Assembly: GCA_035555975.1 (NCBI GenBank)
Contig: DATMFV010000079.1
Span: forward strand, 1-64,000
Direction of reading: 5' to 3'
DNA: 64,000 nt
Source of the DNA: DATMFV01 sp035555975
GTDB taxonomy: Bacteria; Verrucomicrobiota; Verrucomicrobiia; Chthoniobacterales; Chthoniobacteraceae
How positions within the stretch are numbered: the first letter of the stretch is position 1; the number at the start of each line of letters is the position of its first letter. Below, piece after piece: positions 50,876 through 60,037 of this stretch. The notes beneath the pieces were generated by a model that saw only the letters and a list, made by a program, of their open reading frames with translations, was not told where the DNA came from and searched no databases. Both the position numbers and the translations under genes were made by a program.

Positions 50876-52591
50876 ATGAACCCGCTGATGAGCCGCCGCT
50901 GGACCTGGGCCGCCGCTGCGGGGCTCGTTCTTTTTTTCGCGGCGTTCCTCGGCTGGCCGATCTACCAGACCATCCGGGGCGCGCTGCTTGATGCTGACGG
51001 GAGGCTGACCCTCTCCTACCTCGCGGAGGTGTTTCGCAACCCGATCTACATGGAGGGTTTGCTCAACGCCTTTCTGCTGGCGGTGGCGAGCACGCTTCTG
51101 ACCGCGGCGGTGGCGATTCCGCTGGCGTGGATCTCCGACCGGTTCGAATTTCCCTTCAAGCGGACGCTCTTGGCGCTCCTGCTGGTGCCGATGATCCTCC
51201 CGCCATTTGTCGGGGCGATCGGGATGAAGCAGATCCTCGGGCAGTACGGGGCGCTCAACACGCTGCTGGTTCACCTCGGCCTGCTCGACCCGGGCGGCGC
51301 GATCGACTGGCTTGGCGGGTGGGATCAAGGCCGCTTCTGGGGCGTGGTGCTCCTCAACGCGCTCCATCTCTACCCGATCCTTTTCCTCAACGTCGCCGCC
51401 GCGCTCGCCAACATCGACCCCGCCATGGAGGAAGCGGCGCAGAACCTCGGGTGCAGCGGCTGGCGGCGGTTCCGGCGGATCACCCTGCCGCTGATGACGC
51501 CGGGCGTTTTCGCCGGGGGGACGATCGTTTTCATCTGGGCGTTCACCGAACTCGGCGTCCCGTTGATGTTTGACTACACGCGGGTGACTTCGGTCCAGAT
51601 TTTCCGTGGCTTGAAGGAGCTTTCCGGCAACCCCTTTCCGTACGCGCTGGTGGTGGTGACGCTCTTTTTCTCCACCCTGTTCTACCTTCTGGGAAAGTGG
51701 GGCTTCGGCGGAAAGGCGTTTGCGATGTTGCCCAAGGCGACGACCGTCCTTTCCACACGGCGGCTCGGGCTCATCGGCGGCCTGCTTTGCAGCGCGGCGT
51801 TTGCGGGGGTGATCGCGCTCGCGCTCCTGCCGCACGCGGGGGTCATCCTCGTTTCGTTCGCGAGCGACTGGTACCAGAGCGTGCTCCCCAACGGCTGGAC
51901 GCTCCGGCATTACTCGGACGCGCTCGGGCATGACCTGAGCGTCCCGGCGATCATCAACAGCGTGAAGTACGCGAGCCTTGCAACGGTGATCGACCTGTTG
52001 CTCGGGGTGATGATCGCCTATCTCGTGGTGCGGACCGCCCTGCCGGGGCGGTGGCTGCTCGATGCTGCGGCCATGCTGCCGCTGGCCGTACCGGGGCTGG
52101 TGCTGGCGTTCGGCTACCTTGCCATGACGCAGGAAGGGCGGCTCTTTTCGTTCCTCAACCCGGTGGAGAATCCGCTGCCGATCCTGGTGATCGCCTACGC
52201 GGTGCGGCGGCTCCCGTATGTCGTCCGTTCGGTGGCGGCGGGGCTGGCGCAGACGAGCGTCACGCTGGAGGAGGCCGCCTGCAACCTCGGCTCCACCCCC
52301 TTACGCGCGTTGCGGAAGATCACCCTGCCGCTGATCACGGCCAATCTCGTCGCGGGCGGCCTGCTCGCCTTTGCCTTTGCGATGCTGGAGGTTTCCGATT
52401 CGCTGATCCTCGCCATTCGCCGCGCGGATTTCCCGATCACCAAGGCAATCTATGAGCTTTTCCAGCTTCTCGGCGAAGGGCGCTACATTGCTTCGGCGCT
52501 GGCGGTCTGGGCGATGGTCTTCCTCGGCATCACCCTTTTCGGAGCGAGCCGCATCCTCGGAAAAAAGCTCGGTTCCCTCTTCAGGATTTGA
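50876..52591 (+). CDS. Fused two-domain ABC permease of the iron(III)/2-aminoethylphosphonate type (FbpB-like)
   Basis: A 571-residue membrane protein with two copies of the binding-protein-dependent permease domain, about 12 hydrophobic segments in all. Each half has an EAA loop: EEAAQNLGCSGWRRFRRITLPL and EEAACNLGSTPLRALRKITLPL respectively. This duplicated plan is typical of FbpB/SfuB ferric-ion permeases and of some thiamine or phosphonate permeases. No ATPase or binding protein gene is adjacent, so the substrate is not fixed. It starts 11 bases after gatB. Confidence 0.85.
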   Translation: MNPLMSRRWTWAAAAGLVLFFAAFLGWPIYQTIRGALLDADGRLTLSYLAEVFRNPIYMEGLLNAFLLAVASTLLTAAVAIPLAWISDRFEFPFKRTLLALLLVPMILPPFVGAIGMKQILGQYGALNTLLVHLGLLDPGGAIDWLGGWDQGRFWGVVLLNALHLYPILFLNVAAALANIDPAMEEAAQNLGCSGWRRFRRITLPLMTPGVFAGGTIVFIWAFTELGVPLMFDYTRVTSVQIFRGLKELSGNPFPYALVVVTLFFSTLFYLLGKWGFGGKAFAMLPKATTVLSTRRLGLIGGLLCSAAFAGVIALALLPHAGVILVSFASDWYQSVLPNGWTLRHYSDALGHDLSVPAIINSVKYASLATVIDLLLGVMIAYLVVRTALPGRWLLDAAAMLPLAVPGLVLAFGYLAMTQEGRLFSFLNPVENPLPILVIAYAVRRLPYVVRSVAAGLAQTSVTLEEAACNLGSTPLRALRKITLPLITANLVAGGLLAFAFAMLEVSDSLILAIRRADFPITKAIYELFQLLGEGRYIASALAVWAMVFLGITLFGASRILGKKLGSLFRI

Positions 52592-52650
52592 TGTGAGCCT
52601 CCATCGCGGAGCTTGCATTTCCGGAACGATTTCGGCTTACATCGCCGATC

Positions 52651-53337
52651 ATGTCAAAACCCCGTCTCTCCGGAATCGCCGCGTTCTGCTGCGCCCTTCC
52701 CCTTCTTATGGTTGCCACCCCGACCATGCAGGCGCGTGAAGCCGCGCTGATGGATGGCAATGCCGCCCTGAACCGGTTGATGAGCGGAAACCAGGCTTAT
52801 ACGCAAGCCGAGGTCTCCGCCTCCCGCAAGATCGCCAAACGCCGCGCAAAAGTGGCCGAGGGCCAGAGGCCGTTTGCGGTGGTGGTGGCGTGTTCGGACT
52901 CCCGGGTCAGCCCCGAAATCGTCTTTGACCAGAGCCTGGGCGATCTCTTCGTCGTACGGCTGGCCGGTAACGTCGTGGACGATTATGCGCTCGGCAGCAT
53001 CGAGTACGCCGTGGAACACCTCGGCGCGCGCCTGGTGGTCGTCATGGGTCATGCCCGGTGCGGCGCGGTCGATGCGGCCCTTCAGGGCGTCGAAGCCGAA
53101 GGGCACGTGCGCGAGATCATCCGGGCCATCGCCCCCGCCGTGAAGGAGGCGAAGCATCAGCCGGGCGACCCGCTGGTCAACGCCACGCGAAACAATGCCG
53201 CGAGGGTGGCCCGCGGGATCGCCCGTTCCAAACCGTCACTCGCCAGTTACGCGGGCGGCGAACCGGTCTCGGTGGTGGCGGCCTACTATCATCTCGACAG
53301 CGGAAAGATCGAGCTGATCGACCCCAAGGGCCGATGA
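52651..53337 (+). CDS. Exported beta-carbonic anhydrase
   Basis: A 228-residue beta-class carbonic anhydrase with an N-terminal signal peptide (LSGIAAFCCALPLLMVAT, cleavage near MQA-RE). Zinc ligands are Cys81 and His134/Cys137, and the Asp83-Arg85 dyad is in CSDSR. It would interconvert carbon dioxide and bicarbonate in the periplasm, less common than the cytoplasmic location of most beta enzymes. It stands between the fused permease and the NHLM-type exporter on the same strand with short gaps. A second, gamma-type candidate is at 18.6 kb. Confidence 0.9.
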   Translation: MSKPRLSGIAAFCCALPLLMVATPTMQAREAALMDGNAALNRLMSGNQAYTQAEVSASRKIAKRRAKVAEGQRPFAVVVACSDSRVSPEIVFDQSLGDLFVVRLAGNVVDDYALGSIEYAVEHLGARLVVVMGHARCGAVDAALQGVEAEGHVREIIRAIAPAVKEAKHQPGDPLVNATRNNAARVARGIARSKPSLASYAGGEPVSVVAAYYHLDSGKIELIDPKGR

Positions 53338-53384
53338 ACGGACCGCGTTGCCGCCCGGGGAGGCCCGGCTAGGAATCGCTCGGG

Positions 53385-56252
53385 ATGGCTTCGGGGAAGA
53401 TCCAGATTTCAGCCCACCGGCGGCTGGCGTTCGGGGAAGCGGAGGACCGCCTCCTGCGGGTCTGCGCCGGGATGGTGGAACTCTTCCTGGTCTGGGAGAC
53501 CGAGGCGATGGGAGCGCGGCGACATCACTTCGCCACGCTGACGGCCGGGAGCACGCTGTTCGATGTCGGGTTCGGTTTTCGTGACCACGGCATTTCCATC
53601 CTCGCCGTCGGTTATGCCGATACCGAGGTAGAGTGGGTCGCCACCCCGTCGGTCGAAGCACCGGAGGAACGGCGGAAACTCGCCCGCGAACTCGACCGCT
53701 GGCTGGAGGCGTTGTTCAAGGGGATCGCGACCTTCTTTGGCGAGCCGAAACGGTTTTCCGAACTCCTGACGCCCGGGCCGACGGTGGCGTGGAAGCCGGG
53801 CGCGATTGCGGGCAGCGCCGGCCCGCCGCTCTGGTGGCACAGCGAGGGGGCGACCTTGTTCTGGGGCGTGAAGGAGGTCGATGTGGAGTGGGTGCCGCTC
53901 GCCTTCGGCGGGTGGATCGATGCGCCCGGAGGGGTCGCCGCTTCCCATGCGATTGCCACGGAGGCGCTGGTCGCGTTTCCCGGGTGGCTCGATGAAGTTG
54001 CCCGGGCGCACGATCTTTTTCTGCGGAGCATTCAGGAAGCCTTGCTGGCGCGCACGCAGCGGGAGTGGACCGACCGCGAACAGCGGGCGCTCCTGCGCGA
54101 GGAGGCGGGGGGCGAGGCGTGGCAGACGATCGCTTCGGTCTTTGCGACCGGCAGGGAGCGTCGGCAGGGGGCTCCCGGGCAGGCTTCGGTGGTTTTCGCG
54201 TTTGAATGTGTTGCCGGAGCCATGGGGATCGCGCTCCCCGGGCGAATGCCCCGGCCCCGGCAAGAGGGGGAGGGGATCGAACTGGCGGAACTGGTCCGGG
54301 CGGCGTCGATCCGCAAACGGCGCGTGGTGCTGGAACCGGGTTGGTGGCAGCGCGACAACGGCCCGCTCATCGGTTTTCTGACGCAGGAAGGCGAAGCCGT
54401 CGCCCTGCTGCCGCGCCGGGGACGCTACCTGATGCTCCGGCAGACGGGGGAGGAAATCCCGGTGACGGCGGAGGTCGCCGCGCGGCTCGGTTTTCATGCG
54501 GAGGCGCTTTACCGCACCCTTCCCGACCGGCGGCTGACGTTGCGCGATCTGCTCGCCTTCGGTTTTCGCGGGAACCGGGGGGACGTGGTGATGCTGGTGG
54601 CGATGGTGCTGGCGACCGGTCTGCTCGGCATCGTCCTCCCGGCGCTGACCGGGCGGACGTTTGACCTGATCATCCCGCAGGGAGACCGGGCGCTGATGTG
54701 GCAGGTTGGCGCGGCGCTGGTGAGCGCGGCGGTGGTCCGGGCGCTTCTGGAACTGGTGCGCGGCGTGGCGCTGATCCGGATCGGGAGCCGCACCGATGCG
54801 GGGTTGCAGGCGGCGGTCTGGGATCGCCTGCTGAAACTTCCCGCCCGTTTCTTCCGCCGCTTTACGGCGGGGGACCTGGTCAACCGGGCGCAGGGGATCT
54901 CCGAGATCCATCACGCTCTCCTCGCCGTCGGCACGACCGCCCTTTTCGCCCTGCCGACCGGGTTGTTCCAGTTGCTGGTGATGTTTTACTTTGCGACGAC
55001 GCTGGCGCTCTGGGGCCTTGGGATGGCGCTGCTGGCGGTCGTCGTTTCGCTCGGACTCCAGTTGCGGCGGGTCGGCATCCTGCGGCGGCATCACGAGATC
55101 GAAGGGCGGTTGGCGGGGCTGGTTTTTGAGCTGATTTCCGGCGTGGCGAAATTCCGGATCGCGGGAGCCGAACAGCTCGCCTTTGCCACCTGGGCGAAGG
55201 ATTACGCGCGCCAGCAACGCCTCGCGATGGAGGCGGGCCGCCGGGAGGTGGTGATCCGGACCTTTTTCTCCGGGTTCGCGCTGGCGTCGCAACTGGTGAT
55301 TTTTGCCGTGACCGCATGGTACCTCCGGCGGGAAGGGGGACCGGGGTTGACCACGGGGACGTTTCTCGCTTTCAGCATCGCCTTTGGGGCTTTGGTGGCG
55401 AGCCTGACCATGGTGGCCGACGCTTCGCTGCAACTCCTGCGCCTTTTTCCGCTGATGGAGCGGGTGCGCCCGATCCTGGAGGCCGAGCCGGAGAACGCCG
55501 CCGGGCGGGTGGAACCGGGGGTGCTCCTGGGGGGGATCGAGATGAACCAGATCACCTTCCGTTACCACGAAAGCCTGCCGCCGGTGCTGGAGCGCTTTTC
55601 GCTCCGCGTGGAGCCGGGGGAGTTTGTGGCGATCGTCGGGCCGTCGGGTTCGGGAAAATCGACCGTTTTGCGGCTCCTGCTCGGTTTCGAGACGGCACAA
55701 AGCGGGACGGTCCTGTACGACGGGAAGGATTTGCAGACGCTCGACCCCCGGGCGTTGCGGCGGCAGATCGGCGTGGTCCTGCAAGGCTCCCGGCTGGTGG
55801 CGGGCAACCTTTACCGGAACATTGTCGGCGAGTCGTCGCTCACTTTGGAAGACGCATGGCAGGCGGCGGAGATGGCCGGGCTGGCGGACGACATCCGCGC
55901 GATGCCGATGGGGATGCAGACGGTGGTGAGCGAAGGGGCGACCAGTTTCTCCGGCGGGCAGCGCCAGCGGCTCGCGCTTGCCCGGGCGCTGGTTCACCGG
56001 CCCCGGCTCCTCTTTTTTGATGAAGCGACCAGCGCGCTCGACAACCGGACGCAGGGGATCGTAAGCGCCTCGCTCGCTTCCATGCAGGCGACCCGGATCG
56101 TCGTCGCCCATCGCCTGAGCACCATTGCCGGGGCGGACCGCATCGTGGTTCTTTCCGAAGGGAAAATCGCCGAGGAGGGCAACTACGCCGGCCTGATGGC
56201 GCGCAAGGGGAGGTTTTACGAACTCGCCACCCGGCAACTGCTCGGGGAATGA
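53385..56252 (+). CDS. NHLM-type peptide/bacteriocin export ABC transporter (permease-ATPase)
   Basis: A 955-residue protein with a long soluble N-terminal part (about 1-400), an ABC exporter membrane domain (about 405-700, six helices) and a C-terminal ATPase: Walker A GPSGSGKST near 752, signature FSGGQRQR near 855, and Walker B LLFFDEATSALD. This layout fits the permease/ATPase partner of NHLM (nitrile-hydratase leader microcin) export systems. The N-terminus lacks a C39 peptidase; that belongs to the partner transporter, which is not in the window, and no precursor peptide gene is seen nearby. It may be an orphan or have moved to another function. Confidence 0.82.
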   Translation: MASGKIQISAHRRLAFGEAEDRLLRVCAGMVELFLVWETEAMGARRHHFATLTAGSTLFDVGFGFRDHGISILAVGYADTEVEWVATPSVEAPEERRKLARELDRWLEALFKGIATFFGEPKRFSELLTPGPTVAWKPGAIAGSAGPPLWWHSEGATLFWGVKEVDVEWVPLAFGGWIDAPGGVAASHAIATEALVAFPGWLDEVARAHDLFLRSIQEALLARTQREWTDREQRALLREEAGGEAWQTIASVFATGRERRQGAPGQASVVFAFECVAGAMGIALPGRMPRPRQEGEGIELAELVRAASIRKRRVVLEPGWWQRDNGPLIGFLTQEGEAVALLPRRGRYLMLRQTGEEIPVTAEVAARLGFHAEALYRTLPDRRLTLRDLLAFGFRGNRGDVVMLVAMVLATGLLGIVLPALTGRTFDLIIPQGDRALMWQVGAALVSAAVVRALLELVRGVALIRIGSRTDAGLQAAVWDRLLKLPARFFRRFTAGDLVNRAQGISEIHHALLAVGTTALFALPTGLFQLLVMFYFATTLALWGLGMALLAVVVSLGLQLRRVGILRRHHEIEGRLAGLVFELISGVAKFRIAGAEQLAFATWAKDYARQQRLAMEAGRREVVIRTFFSGFALASQLVIFAVTAWYLRREGGPGLTTGTFLAFSIAFGALVASLTMVADASLQLLRLFPLMERVRPILEAEPENAAGRVEPGVLLGGIEMNQITFRYHESLPPVLERFSLRVEPGEFVAIVGPSGSGKSTVLRLLLGFETAQSGTVLYDGKDLQTLDPRALRRQIGVVLQGSRLVAGNLYRNIVGESSLTLEDAWQAAEMAGLADDIRAMPMGMQTVVSEGATSFSGGQRQRLALARALVHRPRLLFFDEATSALDNRTQGIVSASLASMQATRIVVAHRLSTIAGADRIVVLSEGKIAEEGNYAGLMARKGRFYELATRQLLGE

Positions 56253-56259
56253 GCCCGGT

Positions 56260-57348
56260 TTATCGGACGCTGGAACCGCGCAGGAGGATTTCGCACGGAA
56301 AAAGGGTGGTTTCCGGCAGCGGAGCGCAATTACCCTGTTCAATCAGCCGGAGCAACGCCTTGACCGCCGCTTCGGCCATCGCCTGGTTGGGCTGGCGCAC
56401 GGTGGTGAGCGGCACCGGGGCGTAGCGACCGAGCGCGGTGTCGTCGTAACCGGTCATCGCGATCTCCTGCGGCACGGCGATCCCCCGCTCCCGGCAGACG
56501 GAGAGTGCGCCGTAGGCAAACTCGTCGTTGCTGCAAAGGAGCGCGGTCGGCCGGTCGGGGCGCTTGAGGACCGCCAGCATCCCTTCGATACCGGGCAGGA
56601 ACGGGTCAAACGGTTCCCCGGCAAGGCGGACTTCGGTGATCACCCCTTGCGGGGAGCCTTTTCCCTTGCGGAAGCGGGAAACCAGGCTGCCACCCGCTTC
56701 GGCGAGCGCTTCTTCAAATCCGCGCCGCTTTTCGAGGCTCGACCAGAGATAAACCCGGTCGTGCGGATCAGAGGGGTAGTGGATCAACAGCCCGATCCGG
56801 CGATGCCCGGTGGCGATCAGGTGGCGGGTCAGGTCGCGGGTCGCCTGGCGCGTGTCGCCCCGGAAATGCGGGCCCCACGGGAGGGGATTGCCGCTCAGGG
56901 TGACGATCGGGACGGCGGCGTGGCGGAGGCGTTCGAGCGCTTCAATCGCCGAAGCGTCCCCGACCATCCCGGCGACGATCGCCCCTTCCACCCGGGCGTC
57001 GAGCAGCGAGGTGCAGGCGGTCTGGATCGACTCCGACGACCACGAGAGATCGCTCGCGACCACTTCGAACCCTTCCTTGCGCACCGCTGCGGCGGCGTGC
57101 GCGGCCCGTTCGGCGGCGACCTGCAAGAGCCCTCCGAAGTGGAGGATGCCGACGAGCCCGCTCCGCCCCCCGCGCATGATCCGGGCATAACGGTCGGGCC
57201 GGTAGTTCAGTTCCCGGGCCGCCGCAACGATGCGCTGGCGGGTCGCTTCGTTGAGCCGGATTGTCGAGCCGGGATTGAGCGCTGCGGCGACCGTCGAGCG
57301 CGAGACGCCGAGCTTGGCGGCGATCTCATGTTGGGTGACCTTCGCCAT
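56260..57348 (-). CDS. LacI-family transcriptional regulator
   Basis: A 362-residue LacI/GalR regulator. The N-terminal helix-turn-helix (TQHEIAAKLGVSRSTVAAALNPGS) and hinge are followed by a periplasmic-binding-protein-like sensor domain with the usual STLLCSND-type segment (here ALLCSNDEFAYG) and TGYDDTALGRYAPVPLTTVRQP. It lies directly downstream of nagA on the same strand with an 84-base spacer that carries a palindrome. An amino-sugar ligand is a reasonable guess from context, not shown. Confidence 0.9.
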   Translation of the reverse strand: MAKVTQHEIAAKLGVSRSTVAAALNPGSTIRLNEATRQRIVAAARELNYRPDRYARIMRGGRSGLVGILHFGGLLQVAAERAAHAAAAVRKEGFEVVASDLSWSSESIQTACTSLLDARVEGAIVAGMVGDASAIEALERLRHAAVPIVTLSGNPLPWGPHFRGDTRQATRDLTRHLIATGHRRIGLLIHYPSDPHDRVYLWSSLEKRRGFEEALAEAGGSLVSRFRKGKGSPQGVITEVRLAGEPFDPFLPGIEGMLAVLKRPDRPTALLCSNDEFAYGALSVCRERGIAVPQEIAMTGYDDTALGRYAPVPLTTVRQPNQAMAEAAVKALLRLIEQGNCAPLPETTLFPCEILLRGSSVR

Positions 57349-57374
57349 CAGGGAGTATCCGGTTGAGCGCCCTG

Positions 57375-57394
57375 GGCGGACCTCTGCGTCCGCC
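57375..57394 (-). repeat. GGAG-loop palindrome, copy C
   Basis: Arms GGCGGAC (57375-57381) and GTCCGCC (57388-57394) enclose CTCTGC, which is GCAGAG on the minus strand. It has the same stem length and loop type as copy B, with altered stem bases that preserve pairing. It lies in the nagA-lacI spacer. Confidence 0.55.
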
Positions 57395-57432
57395 GCGGGG
57401 GGTGAGGTCGAAGCGGAGTGAACGCCATGGTT

Positions 57433-58557
57433 TTACTCGGTTTCCTTCAGCAGGCAGAAGACCGCTTCCGAGCCGATCTCGAGCCCGACGGAGCGCCCCA
57501 TCAGCCGCGCCGGGTTGACGGAGAAGAAATCCCAGACTTCGTTCCAGCTCTTGCCGAGCATCGCCGCGCCGTTGCGGATGGCGCTCAACGGGTCGACGGT
57601 CGATCCGGCGAAGTTCTGCATCCCGGGCTGGCGGGCGATCCGGTCTTCGCCGACTTCGATCATCAGCCGCCCCATGGTGTAACACCCCGGAGGAGCCCCC
57701 GCGCCGGTCATCGCGTCGGTGGTCCAGTAAATCTGCTGCGGCGGCAAAAGCCGGTGGAAGAGGCGGAAGACCGGGGCGGTGACGTGGTGGGTATCCGGGA
57801 TGATCCCGGCGACAAGCCGGTTCTGGTCGAGCACGCGCCAGAGGATGTTGTCGTGCCGGTCGAGTTGCTGCGGGCAACCGTTGCCGAGATGGGTAAAGGC
57901 GGAGAGCCCGGCGTCGGCGGCGGCGTCGAGCTGGGCGCGGGAGGCGTTCGTGTGCCCCGCGCTGGTGACGATGCCGAGTTCCCGGGCGCGGGCGATCGCC
58001 TCGGCGGAACCGGGCCGCTCCGGGGCGAGGGTCAGCAGGAGCGGGTCCTCCCCGACGACGCTTTTGAGTTCGTCGATCGCCTGCGGGGTCGGGTTGCAGG
58101 CGACTTCCGGGTCGTGCGCACCGATGAAACCGGGTTCGCCGGAGATGAACGGCCCTTCGATGTGCCAGCCGAAGATGGCGTTGCGAAGCTCCGGGTTGGC
58201 GTCACGGATCGCCTTGAGCCGGGCGAGCTGGCCGAGGTGCGCCTTCCATTCCCGGGTGATCAGCGTCAGCAGAAACCGGGGGCAACCGTCGCGACGCATT
58301 CCCCGGGCGGCCTGGAGCAGTTCGGCTTCGCCTACGCTATCCTGCTGAAAATCGACCCCCGCATACCCGTTGACCTGGACATCAACCAGCGCCGGGGCGA
58401 TCCATGGAGCCCCTTCGGGAGCGGCGTCGATCCGTTCCAGCGAGGTGATGGCATGGTCCCTCCAGCCGAGCCGGATCGCCCCACCGTCGCGGTAGTGCCG
58501 GCCGATCAATTCCCCCGACGGGGTGTCGCGGATTTCGTCAAGAAAGAGTGGGATCAT
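57433..58557 (-). CDS. nagA: N-acetylglucosamine-6-phosphate deacetylase
   Basis: A 374-residue amidohydrolase. It removes acetate from GlcNAc-6-phosphate to give glucosamine-6-phosphate in the cytoplasm. The N-terminal metal region reads VDVQVNG, the QxN form of single-metal NagA as in E. coli, rather than HxH. Other catalytic parts are WHIEGPF, SAGHTNAS, FTHLGNG and the TTDAM aspartate. It is divergent from nagB with a 151-base spacer containing a palindrome over its start codon. The lacI gene follows it, forming a small amino-sugar locus. Confidence 0.9.
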   Translation of the reverse strand: MIPLFLDEIRDTPSGELIGRHYRDGGAIRLGWRDHAITSLERIDAAPEGAPWIAPALVDVQVNGYAGVDFQQDSVGEAELLQAARGMRRDGCPRFLLTLITREWKAHLGQLARLKAIRDANPELRNAIFGWHIEGPFISGEPGFIGAHDPEVACNPTPQAIDELKSVVGEDPLLLTLAPERPGSAEAIARARELGIVTSAGHTNASRAQLDAAADAGLSAFTHLGNGCPQQLDRHDNILWRVLDQNRLVAGIIPDTHHVTAPVFRLFHRLLPPQQIYWTTDAMTGAGAPPGCYTMGRLMIEVGEDRIARQPGMQNFAGSTVDPLSAIRNGAAMLGKSWNEVWDFFSVNPARLMGRSVGLEIGSEAVFCLLKETE

Positions 58558-58576
58558 GAGGCAACGTCATGCCTCA
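58557..58576. promoter_or_regulatory. Palindrome over the nagA start: operator candidate
   Basis: Arms TGAGGCA (58557-58563) and TGCCTCA (58570-58576) with a six-base spacer overlap the nagA initiation region and face the nagB promoter side. The position would allow one regulator, perhaps the LacI protein next door, to control both divergent genes. No regulator has been matched to it. Confidence 0.5.
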
Positions 58577-58708
58577 TTATTTATCACGTGACAATCCCTT
58601 TTTTTTCCGTACGCTCGTCACTGTTTTCCAGGGGGAGCGGCAGGCAGCGGCCTTTTTTAAGCTGCGGTCTGACGATTTTCCCCGGGATATGAGAAGAATC
58701 CAAGCTTT

Positions 58709-59449
58709 ATGCCTATTAAAACTGAAATCAGCCCTGACAAGGTCATTGCCGGGAAAGCGGCTGCCGTCCACGGCGCGCGCCTGATCCGCGAAGCAATCGA
58801 AAAGAACGGGCGTGCCAACATCATCGTCGCCACCGGCGCTTCCCAATTTGAAATGCTCAAGGCATTGATTGAGGAAGACCTCCCATGGGAAAAGATCACC
58901 GGGTTTCACCTCGATGAGTATGTCGGCATGCCGATCACCCATCCCGCGTCGTTCCGGGGGTATCTCTGGGAACGCTTCCACCGCCAGCTCAACCGCCCGC
59001 TGCGCGCTTTCCACTACGTGGCCGGCGACGAAGACCCGCAAGCGGAGTGCGATCGGCTTGATGCCTTGATCAAGGAGCACCCGATCGATGTCTGTTTCGC
59101 CGGGATCGGTGAAAACGCCCACCTCGCCTTCAACGATCCGCCCGCGAACTTCGACACCGAAGCCGCCTACCTGGTGGTCGATCTCGACGAGGCATGCCGC
59201 AAGCAGCAGCTCGGCGAAGGATGGTTTGCCACCCTCGACGATGTGCCCAAGCAGGCGATCTCCATGTCGATCAGGCAGATCTGCAAGTCGAAGGCGATCA
59301 TCCTGAGCGTTCCCGACGCCCGCAAGGCGCAGGCCGTCGCCGGGAGCCTCCAGGGCCCGGTGACCAACATGGTCCCGTCGAGCATTCTTCAGAACCACCC
59401 CGATACGACGATCTACCTCGATCCCGACTCGGCCTCGCTGCTGAAGTAA
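58709..59449 (+). CDS. nagB: Glucosamine-6-phosphate deaminase
   Basis: A 246-residue NagB, which converts glucosamine-6-phosphate to fructose-6-phosphate and ammonia. The ring-opening and catalytic segments are visible: ATGASQFEML, FHLDEYVGM with the catalytic aspartate, and GIGENAHLAFNDPPANF with the conserved histidine. Together with NagA it feeds GlcNAc from chitin or peptidoglycan into glycolysis. A terminator hairpin follows 24 bases after the stop. Confidence 0.92.
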   Translation: MPIKTEISPDKVIAGKAAAVHGARLIREAIEKNGRANIIVATGASQFEMLKALIEEDLPWEKITGFHLDEYVGMPITHPASFRGYLWERFHRQLNRPLRAFHYVAGDEDPQAECDRLDALIKEHPIDVCFAGIGENAHLAFNDPPANFDTEAAYLVVDLDEACRKQQLGEGWFATLDDVPKQAISMSIRQICKSKAIILSVPDARKAQAVAGSLQGPVTNMVPSSILQNHPDTTIYLDPDSASLLK

Positions 59450-59473
59450 AATCGGCTTCACTGCTTTTTTTAG

Positions 59474-59515
59474 AAGGGAGCGCTTCCTTGAAACGGGAGG
59501 CGTTCCCTTTTTTTT
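59474..59515 (+). terminator. Rho-independent terminator of nagB
   Basis: Arms AAGGGAGCGC (59474-59483) and GCGTTCCCTT (59500-59509), with one G-T pair, are followed by eight Ts. It is 24 bases past the nagB stop. Confidence 0.88.
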
Positions 59516-59594
59516 GATCTGCGGGCGGCTTGCGGAATTGACACCCTTGGCCGTGGAGCCTCAAAGTGACCGCCCTGGTGGCAGGGAATTTTCC

Positions 59595-60029
59595 ATGAAA
59601 AATCACCGACGGCTCCTTTTAACCGGACTTTTATGCCTGCCACTGCTGGCGTGGAGCGGCTGTACGCGTAGCGACGCTTCCAAGGCGGATGACGATCTGC
59701 TCGCCCACGGCCATTACCTCGTCCACCAGGTGGCGATGTGTACCGACTGCCATTCGCCACGGGATGCGACCGGTGCCTTCGTTCCCGGAAAGGAACTGAC
59801 CGGCGCGCCCCTCGGCTTCCAGCCGGTCGTGCCGATGCCATGGACGCCGAACGCCCCGGGGATCGCCGGGCTTCCCGAAGGTTATACGGAGCAAGCCCTG
59901 GTCCGCTATCTCACGACCGGGGTCCGCCCTGGCAACCTTCCGCCGACCCTCCCGCCGATGCCGCCCTACCGGATGAACCAGCATGACGCGGAAGCCGTGG
60001 CGGCTTACCTGGTTTCACTGGCCCGGTAG
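59595..60029 (+). CDS. Small cytochrome c lipoprotein
   Basis: A 144-residue exported protein. The signal ends in a lipobox LAWSGC, so Cys23 is the likely lipidated residue. The single heme site is CTDCH (Cys49, Cys52, His53). Later MPPYRMNQ may supply an axial methionine. The position of the heme site and the final AVAAYLVSLAR helix are typical of mono-heme cytochrome c subunits of oxidases or dehydrogenases. It is followed eight bases later by a GNAT gene. Its electron partner is not in the window. Confidence 0.85.
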   Translation: MKNHRRLLLTGLLCLPLLAWSGCTRSDASKADDDLLAHGHYLVHQVAMCTDCHSPRDATGAFVPGKELTGAPLGFQPVVPMPWTPNAPGIAGLPEGYTEQALVRYLTTGVRPGNLPPTLPPMPPYRMNQHDAEAVAAYLVSLAR

Positions 60030-60037
60030 ATGCCGCG

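Noticed and set aside
53409..56342. 977-codon minus-strand frame opposite the NHLM-type exporter
   Set aside because: Sense strand carries the complete ABC signature set; the antisense is Arg/Pro/His-rich with no domain.
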